From: Pseudomonadota bacterium
GTDB taxonomy: Bacteria > Pseudomonadota > Alphaproteobacteria > Acetobacterales > Acetobacteraceae
Direction of reading: 5' to 3'
DNA: 5,762 bases
NCBI GenBank assembly: GCA_021784255.1
Contig: JAJXSZ010000198.1
Span: 1 to 5,762, forward strand
The notes beneath the pieces are model-generated. The model worked only from the letters and a program-made list of their open reading frames with translations, was not told the origin of the DNA and did not search any database. The number at the start of each line of letters is the position of its first letter. Within the stretch, counting starts at the first letter, position 1. Position numbers and translations under genes: made by a program. Shown here in pieces: positions 1 through 5,762 of the stretch.

Positions 1-2
1 GC

Positions 3-125
3 GGCGGCGCGCGCGCCGTGGCGGCGGCTGCCGCGGCTGGCGATGCTGGTGGCGGTCGCGCGAAGGCGCGCGTGAGGGCGCGCGCGAAGGCACGCGTGAC
101 GGCGGTTCCGCGTCGGCCCGCGTGA
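3..125 (+). CDS. possible C-terminal end of an unidentified Ala/Arg-rich protein (5' end outside window)
   Basis: This frame is open from the window edge to a TGA at 123-125 and gives about 40 residues: an Ala/Gly-rich stretch, then two copies of an 8-residue basic unit (RAKARVRA, RAKARVTA), then TAVPRRPA. Basic Ala/Lys/Arg tails like this are known from nucleic-acid-binding proteins, but no domain is visible and I do not recognise the family. A second frame is open from base 1 to a TGA at 73-75 and could be the real end instead. In very GC-rich DNA open frames this short are weak evidence. The choice rests mainly on the 24-bp in-frame repeat, in which one of the two differences between copies is a silent third-position change in this frame (GCG/GCA). 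Confidence 0.3.
   Translation, partial: GGARAVAAAAAAGDAGGGRAKARVRARAKARVTAVPRRPA
57..104 (+). repeat. 24-bp tandem duplication (2 copies)
   Basis: Copies lie at 57-80 and 81-104 and match at 22 of 24 bases. The period is a multiple of three, so it encodes an 8-residue repeat in any frame (RAKARV-R/T-A in the favoured one). It looks like slipped-strand expansion inside a low-complexity basic tail. Confidence 0.75.
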
Positions 126-155
126 GGAACGATCCGCGACGGGCGTGCACGGGGC

Positions 156-169
156 TTGACCTGCATCAA
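156..169 (+). promoter_or_regulatory. FNR/FixK/Crp-Fnr-type box upstream of hsp20
   Basis: The site reads TTGAC-CTGC-ATCAA, matching 9 of the 10 defined positions of the FNR palindrome TTGAT-N4-ATCAA and fully matching the TTGA-N6-TCAA core of FNR/FixK/DNR-type activators. Its centre (162.5) is 74 bases before the hsp20 ATG. If it sits at the usual class II position of -41.5, transcription would start near 204, with a weak -10 (GAAACT) at 192-197. This suggests induction of the chaperone under low oxygen or nitrosative/redox stress. No RpoH-type -10 is found at the right distance from the CTTGAC that overlaps the box. Which family member binds is not visible from here. Confidence 0.6.
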
Positions 170-213
170 GGCGGGCCGCGGTCTGGTGGACGAAACTGCT
201 GGTGTCGTCGGTA

Positions 214-236
214 CTTTTTCTCAAAGGAGGAAGAAG
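214..236 (+). promoter_or_regulatory. hsp20 ribosome binding site within a possible small hairpin
   Basis: AAAGGAGG at 223-230 is a near-perfect Shine-Dalgarno sequence, 6 bases before the ATG at 237, and it fixes that start over the in-frame TTG at 156. In the RNA, CUUUUUC (214-220) can pair with GAAGAAG (230-236) directly before the AUG: six Watson-Crick pairs and one G-U, with a 9-base loop (221-229) that contains most of the Shine-Dalgarno. A weak AU-rich helix at this place in a heat-shock leader resembles simple RNA thermometers of the fourU kind. The ribosome binding site is certain; the thermometer role is speculation. Confidence 0.75.
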
Positions 237-728
237 ATGGCGAATGCGCCGGTCAATGTGAAGAAATCCGCGCAGCCGGTGGCGCGTGCCCCCGCCGATC
301 CGTGGCGGAGCCTGCGCACGGAGATGGATCGCCTGCTCGAGCGCTTTGCCGGGCCGTTCGGCATGCCCGCGTCGGGCTGGGCCGAGGACGTGGTGCCGAG
401 CCCCGCCGCCGAGGTGGTCGAGGACAAGGCCGGGTTCCATGTCGCGCTGGAACTGCCGGGGATGGCGGAGAAGGACGTCGAGATCACGATCGAGGGCGAC
501 ATGCTCTCGGTGCACGGCGAGAAGAAGCGCGAGAGCGAGCACAAGGAAGGCAACGAGGTCTATTCGGAGCGCAGCTGGGGCATGTTCCAGCGCAGCTTCC
601 TGCTGCCCGAGACGGTGGATCGCGACAAGGTCGCGGCGAGCTTCGCCAAGGGCGTGCTGAGCATCACGCTGCCCAAGAGCGCGAAGGCGCGCGAGACCAC
701 GCGCAGGATCGAGGTCAAACCCGCCTGA
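237..728 (+). CDS. hsp20: Hsp20/alpha-crystallin family small heat-shock protein
   Basis: This is a cytoplasmic ATP-independent holdase that binds unfolding proteins and passes them to DnaK/ClpB-type refolding machines. The 163-residue product has the family layout: a variable N-terminal arm (1-55), an alpha-crystallin domain (about 56-150) with LELPGM at 71-76, the NEVYSERSWGMFQRSFLLP strand region (106-124) and the hallmark A-x-x-x-x-G-V-L near 134-141 (ASFAKGVL). A C-terminal I-E-V motif at 158-160 is the I/V-x-I/V anchor used for oligomer assembly. The length is normal for bacterial Hsp20. The start at ATG 237 is set by the AAAGGAGG just upstream; a TTG at 156 in the same frame lies in the FNR-type box and is rejected. 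The gene stands alone, convergent with uvrA, and is followed by a strong hairpin. Family assignment is secure; the client range is unknown. Confidence 0.96.
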   Translation: MANAPVNVKKSAQPVARAPADPWRSLRTEMDRLLERFAGPFGMPASGWAEDVVPSPAAEVVEDKAGFHVALELPGMAEKDVEITIEGDMLSVHGEKKRESEHKEGNEVYSERSWGMFQRSFLLPETVDRDKVAASFAKGVLSITLPKSAKARETTRRIEVKPA

Positions 729-768
729 GGCATGCGGCCGGGACCTTCTCCTCTGCACCGGCCGTCTG

Positions 769-803
769 GCCCCGCGCCGCTTTCCCCCCCAGCGGCGCGG
801 GGC
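769..803. terminator. GC-rich hairpin between convergent hsp20 and uvrA
   Basis: GCCCCGCGCCGCT (769-781) and AGCGGCGCGGGGC (791-803) form a perfect 13-bp stem around a 9-base loop (TTCCCCCCC). It starts 40 bases after the hsp20 stop and 26 bases past the uvrA stop on the other strand, so it can serve both transcripts. Only a broken T-rich tail (TTCGCTTT, 804-811) follows on the plus strand and none on the minus strand. It is therefore a good structural barrier but not a textbook intrinsic terminator. Confidence 0.7.
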
Positions 804-828
804 TTCGCTTTGGGGGTGCGGGCGCCGC

Positions 829-3687
<2,859 letters not shown>

Positions 3688-3691
3688 GAAT

Positions 3692-3706
3692 GTTCCCGGG
3701 ATGTTC
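3692..3706 (-). promoter_or_regulatory. SOS (LexA) box of uvrA, alphaproteobacterial type
   Basis: The plus strand reads GTTC-CCGGGAT-GTTC, an exact GTTC-N7-GTTC, which is the LexA direct repeat known from alphaproteobacteria such as Rhodobacter and Rhizobium. It ends 4 bases before the uvrA ATG and covers the expected transcription start and the weak ribosome binding site, so bound LexA would block both RNA polymerase and leader synthesis. Confidence 0.88.
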
Positions 3707-3708
3707 TT

Positions 3709-3714
3709 GTTATA
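3709..3714 (-). promoter_or_regulatory. uvrA -10 element
   Basis: On the minus strand this reads TATAAC, five of six matches to TATAAT. It puts the transcription start near 3702, inside the SOS box, and gives a leader of only about 15 bases. No good -35 is seen 16-18 bases upstream (candidates CCAACC, CCCAAC and TCCCAA), which is common for LexA-controlled genes in GC-rich bacteria. Confidence 0.55.
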
Positions 3715-3725
3715 TGGCGGGATTT

Positions 3726-3750
3726 GGCGGGGTTGGGAAGGGGCGGGGTT
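3726..3750 (-). repeat. 9-bp direct repeat upstream of the uvrA -10
   Basis: GGCGGGGTT occurs at 3726-3734 and 3742-3750, a spacing of 16 bases, on the plus strand. It spans the -35 area of the uvrA promoter. It may be chance in G-rich DNA or an extra protein-binding site. Confidence 0.4.
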
Positions 3751-3769
3751 CCTGGACGCGCTGCGGATA

Positions 3770-3779
3770 CCCCCCCCCC
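3770..3779. repeat. C10 homopolymer tract
   Basis: Ten C residues in a row (G10 on the minus strand) stand exactly where recognisable acyltransferase homology stops, about 83 bases upstream of the uvrA ATG. Such tracts slip in replication and are also read poorly by some sequencers, so its true length is uncertain. Confidence 0.85.
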
Positions 3780-3785
3780 GGGCCG

Positions 3786-4288
3786 GGCGGTGGCACGAGC
3801 CGGGGCGAAGACGGTGAGGAGCAGGCGCCTGGAGCGGGTAGGCTCGAGCGCCAGCCATGGCAGGGGCGGCCGCACGACGTAGAACCGCTGCTCGACGCCG
3901 AGCGGCCACGTGGGCAGGAACGGCTGCATGCCGGCGACGCGGCCGAAACAGCCGGTGTGCGCGATGCCATGGAAATACCTCGGACCGGAAGCGGCGTAAG
4001 CGGAACGCGCGCAAGCGAGGCATGGTCCCCGGGGCATCGGGAACTGCCATCCTGCGACCGGCGCCAGGCCGGCAGCGCGGAGACGATGCGGCGGAGACGG
4101 CGGCCGTGGAGACCGCCGATCGAGAAGGCGCCGGACCCGATCGCCTCCCGCAGATGCCGGGTGATCAGGGAAGCCGGGACGACGACGATGTCGACGCCGC
4201 TGACGCCGCCGGTCAGGGGACCGAGGGCGTCATGAAACGCCATGACCGGGAGGACCGCGGCGGCGCGCGCGCCGGGCGGACATGGGCG
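3786..4288 (-). pseudogene. decayed, truncated acyltransferase-3 (OafA-like) gene remnant
   Basis: Acyltransferase-3 proteins are multi-pass membrane enzymes that O-acetylate surface glycans. Read downward from 4288, the minus strand gives RPCPPGARAAAVLPVMAFH (compare the family start RPEIDGLRAxAVLPVxxFH), then GGVSGVDIVVVPASLITRHL (family GFVGVDIFFVISGFLIT) and GRRLRRIVSALPA (family ERRxRRIxPAL) to about 4067. Homology then changes frame: VAGWQFPM (about 4058-4035), PGDHASLAR back in the first frame (4033-4007), and from about 4004 SAYAASG-x-RYFHG, TGCFGRVAGMQPF and LPTWPLGVEQRFY (family LHTWSLxVEEQFY), ending in RRLLLTVFA near 3800-3786. So there are at least three frame changes, no clear start codon in frame, the usual His of HTW is Pro, and everything after about the first third of the family's length is missing. 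It was divergent from the FkbM gene. Assignment is by remembered family motifs, not a search. Confidence 0.75.
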
Positions 4289-4313
4289 CCGGGCGATCAG
4301 ATGCCCGGCGAAT

Positions 4314-4342
4314 TTGACCGGGCAGGGGCGAAACTGGATAAG
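4314..4342 (+). promoter_or_regulatory. sigma-70-type promoter of the FkbM methyltransferase gene
   Basis: TTGACC at 4314-4319 (five of six matches to TTGACA), a 17-base spacer, and GATAAG at 4337-4342 (four of six to TATAAT). Transcription would begin near 4349, leaving a leader of about 58 bases. The site lies between the divergent acyltransferase remnant and the methyltransferase, and downstream of the far ATG at 4242, which supports the TTG start at 4407. Confidence 0.55.
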
Positions 4343-4394
4343 AATCGGCGGGCAACCGTCGCCGGTGCCAAGCGTCGCCGGGTGTGGGGCGCCG

Positions 4395-4401
4395 AGGGAG
4401 G
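4395..4401 (+). promoter_or_regulatory. ribosome binding site deciding the TTG start at 4407
   Basis: AGGGAGG lies 5 bases before TTG 4407. The far upstream in-frame ATG (4242) also has a GGGAGG-like sequence, but inside its own coding sequence and not before it. The 55 residues it would add are low-complexity and read through the promoter. Confidence 0.7.
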
Positions 4402-4406
4402 CCGTT

Positions 4407-5369
4407 TTGAGCGACATTGCCGAGGGCGCGCCTGCGACGCATGCCGAGCAGGCGAAAACCGCGCTCGCGACAGGCGCGATCGACACGCGCGATCTTCTCG
4501 ACGCCTGGCGCGCGATGCTCGCGCTCGTGGACAAGCTGAACCTGCCGGCCTGCCGCGAGGTCGAATACCAGGTCCGCCAGCACGGCCTGTTCAATTTCTC
4601 CAATTGCGGCCGCGAGGCCTATGTCACGCTGAACGACGACCGCTTCATTTCCGTCGAGCTCGCCCGGAACGGCGAATACGATTTCGCCAAGTTCCAGATG
4701 GCGCTTGGGTTCCTCGGCCCGCTCGACACGGTGGTCGATGTCGGCGCCAATATCGGCACGATCTGCATCCCCGCCGTCGCGCGCGGCCTGGCGCGCCGCG
4801 CCATCGCCATCGAACCGGATCCGCTCAACTTCCGCGTGCTGATGGCCAATCTGCATCTCAACGACGTGGCGGAGCGGATCGTCGCCCATCGTTGCGCGGC
4901 CGGCCCGCGGGATGGCGAGACGCTGCTGCTCGAACGGGCGCTGCACAATAGCGGCGACCATCGGATCAGGCTGCGCGACCAGCCGGGCGCGCTCGGCGAG
5001 GAGCGGCGCGTGGTCGTCGAGACGCCCTCGCGCCGGCTCGACGACCTGCTGGCACCGCACGATCCCGATCCGGCGAAGACCCTGGTCTGGATGGACGTGC
5101 AGGGCTTCGAGGCGAACGTGATGGCGGGCGCGCCGCGCCTGCTCGCGTCGCGGACGCCGTTCGTCGTCGAGTTCTGCCCCTACTGTCTCGACCGCAACGG
5201 CGCGACCGGCGCGCTGATCGAGCACGCGACGCGCCATTTCTCGCGGCTCGTCGTGCTGGCTGCGGGCGGGCCGCAGGAACTGCCGGCGACGCCCGAGACG
5301 TTCGCGCGGCTCCTCGCCGCCCTCGACCCCGCGAACCCCTTCAGCGCCTGCGACCTGCTGCTGTTCTGA
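4407..5369 (+). CDS. FkbM-family SAM-dependent methyltransferase
   Basis: This is a class I methyltransferase of the FkbM type, a family that O-methylates sugars or other small hydroxyl groups and is often found with surface polysaccharide genes. The substrate here is unknown. From TTG 4407 the product has 320 residues: an N-terminal region of about 105 residues without a clear domain, the SAM-binding loop VVDVGANIGT (109-118), the acidic end of strand 2 in IEPDPLNF (135-142) followed by ANLHLND (147-153), then the FkbM signature WMDVQGFEANVMAGAP (228-243) and FVVEFCP (252-258). No signal peptide or membrane segment is evident, so it should be cytoplasmic. Both conserved halves are intact, in contrast to the dead acyltransferase next to it, which suggests it is still functional. 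It has its own promoter and is followed by ssb 137 bases later on the same strand. Confidence 0.9.
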   Translation: MSDIAEGAPATHAEQAKTALATGAIDTRDLLDAWRAMLALVDKLNLPACREVEYQVRQHGLFNFSNCGREAYVTLNDDRFISVELARNGEYDFAKFQMALGFLGPLDTVVDVGANIGTICIPAVARGLARRAIAIEPDPLNFRVLMANLHLNDVAERIVAHRCAAGPRDGETLLLERALHNSGDHRIRLRDQPGALGEERRVVVETPSRRLDDLLAPHDPDPAKTLVWMDVQGFEANVMAGAPRLLASRTPFVVEFCPYCLDRNGATGALIEHATRHFSRLVVLAAGGPQELPATPETFARLLAALDPANPFSACDLLLF

Positions 5370-5370
5370 C

Positions 5371-5412
5371 CGGCGGCCGCCTGGCCGCGCGCGGACCCCG
5401 GTCGCGCCGCCG
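5371..5412 (+). other. possible hairpin after the methyltransferase gene
   Basis: CGGCGGC (5371-5377) and GCCGCCG (5406-5412) can pair, with a smaller GCGCG/CGCGC stem (5387-5391 with 5403-5407) as an alternative. The loop is large and no T run follows, so termination before ssb is only a possibility. Confidence 0.2.
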
Positions 5413-5428
5413 CACGGGAGTCGTCGCC

Positions 5429-5458
5429 GGCGCTTTGAGCTGGCTGGCGCTTTGAGCT
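5429..5458 (+). repeat. direct repeat of 13 bp, 17-bp period, in the ssb leader
   Basis: GGCGCTTTGAGCT occurs at 5429-5441 and again at 5446-5458, without mismatch. The spacing of 17 bases places the TTGAGC of the first copy one promoter length ahead of the end of the second copy, so the duplication may have created or altered the ssb promoter. Confidence 0.8.
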
Positions 5459-5463
5459 AAGAC
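5435..5463 (+). promoter_or_regulatory. candidate ssb promoter
   Basis: TTGAGC (5435-5440), 17 bases, TAAGAC (5458-5463). The -35 is fair and the -10 weak. The start would be near 5470, giving a leader of about 37 bases. No GTTC-N7-GTTC box is seen between 5370 and 5506, so direct SOS control of ssb is not supported here. Confidence 0.35.
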
Positions 5464-5506
5464 AGCCGGCCGGGCCCAGCCCGGATCGGCACATGGAGTC
5501 TGGTTT

Positions 5507-5762
5507 ATGGCGGGTAGCGTCAACAAGGTGATCCTGATCGGCAATGTCGGGCGCGACCCCGAGGTGCGGACGATGCAGAACGGCGGCAAGGTCGTCAGCT
5601 TCTCGCTCGCGACCTCCGAGAGCTGGTCCGACCGCGCCTCCGGCGAGCGCAAGGAAAAGACGCAGTGGCACCGCATCGCCATCTTCAACGAGCGGCTCGG
5701 CGAGGTGGCCGAGAAATACGTGCGCAAGGGCTCCAAGATCTACCTCGAGGGCGCCTACGAGA
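5507..5762 (+). CDS. ssb: single-stranded DNA-binding protein SSB (3' end outside window)
   Basis: SSB coats single-stranded DNA in replication, recombination and repair and recruits partners through an acidic C-terminal tip, which lies beyond the window. The 85 visible codons cover most of the OB fold: MAGSVNKVILIGNVGRDPEV at the start, SFSLATSESW (31-40), QWHRIAIF (53-60) and RKGSKIYLEG (73-82). Trp40, Trp54 and Phe60 fall at the positions of the DNA-stacking aromatics of E. coli SSB. The ATG at 5507 begins the family's conserved N-terminus and has GGAG 8 bases upstream (5495-5498). The gene points away from uvrA, as in the common uvrA-ssb divergent pair, but with a methyltransferase gene and a gene remnant in between. 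Confidence 0.98.
   Translation, partial: MAGSVNKVILIGNVGRDPEVRTMQNGGKVVSFSLATSESWSDRASGERKEKTQWHRIAIFNERLGEVAEKYVRKGSKIYLEGAYE

Noticed and set aside
155..184. RpoH (heat-shock sigma) promoter using CTTGAC at 155-160
   Set aside because: The bases 17-18 positions downstream (GCGGTC/CGGTCT) do not resemble an RpoH or sigma-70 -10, so only the FNR-type reading is kept.
156..236. 27-residue N-terminal extension of Hsp20 from TTG 156
   Set aside because: The TTG lies inside the FNR-type box, has no ribosome binding site, and the added residues do not resemble Hsp20 N-termini. The AAAGGAGG at 223-230 fits ATG 237.
3688..4050. N-terminal extension of UvrA to an upstream ATG at 4050
   Set aside because: It would add 121 residues without UvrA homology, run through the SOS box and the promoter, and overlap the acyltransferase remnant. 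ATG 3687 matches the family start.
3857..4951. 364-codon plus-strand frame upstream of and overlapping the methyltransferase
   Set aside because: Arg-rich low-complexity translation with no homology. It overlaps the FkbM coding sequence out of frame.
4230..5237. 335-codon minus-strand frame opposite the methyltransferase
   Set aside because: It is antisense to the conserved SAM-binding and FkbM motifs and has low-complexity composition.
5363..5380. Possible SOS box near ssb starting at GTTC 5363-5366
   Set aside because: Seven bases further on there is no second GTTC, so the direct repeat is not present.

Overview
The window is GC-rich, fully bacterial DNA. It most likely comes from an alphaproteobacterium, perhaps Rhodospirillales/Acetobacteraceae, though the order is a guess. 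Three things point to the class: a GTTC-N7-GTTC LexA box in front of uvrA, a UvrA whose first zinc knuckle reads CPVSG, and an SSB that starts MAGSVNKVILIGNVGRDPEV. No rRNA, tRNA, CRISPR array, insertion sequence or phage gene is visible.

Layout. (1) 1-125: the possible Ala/Arg-rich C-terminal end of a gene that begins outside the window, with a 24-bp tandem repeat. (2) 126-236: control region of a small heat-shock gene, with an FNR/FixK-type box at 156-169 and a strong ribosome binding site next to a possible hairpin. (3) 237-728 (+): Hsp20 chaperone. (4) 769-803: a long GC hairpin between the convergent hsp20 and uvrA genes. (5) 829-3687 (-): complete uvrA, 952 aa, preceded by a perfect SOS box. 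(6) 3715-4406: no intact gene. It holds the frameshifted and truncated remains of an acyltransferase-3 (OafA-like) gene on the minus strand (about 4288-3786), a C10 tract at the broken end, and the promoter of the next gene. (7) 4407-5369 (+): an FkbM-family methyltransferase starting at TTG. (8) 5370-5506: ssb leader with a 17-bp-period duplication. (9) 5507-5762 (+): the first 85 codons of ssb, cut by the window end.

How the parts relate. uvrA (damage recognition in nucleotide excision repair) and ssb (single-strand DNA protection) are often divergent neighbours in proteobacteria. Here they are still divergent but lie 1.8 kb apart, separated by what looks like a decayed surface-glycan modification module: a dead O-acyltransferase and an apparently intact methyltransferase. 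The SOS box stayed with uvrA, and none is visible near ssb. hsp20 is a separate stress gene with apparent oxygen/redox-type control.

I do not see a novel multi-gene system. The most informative parts are the gene remnant, the split repair pair and the regulatory sites.
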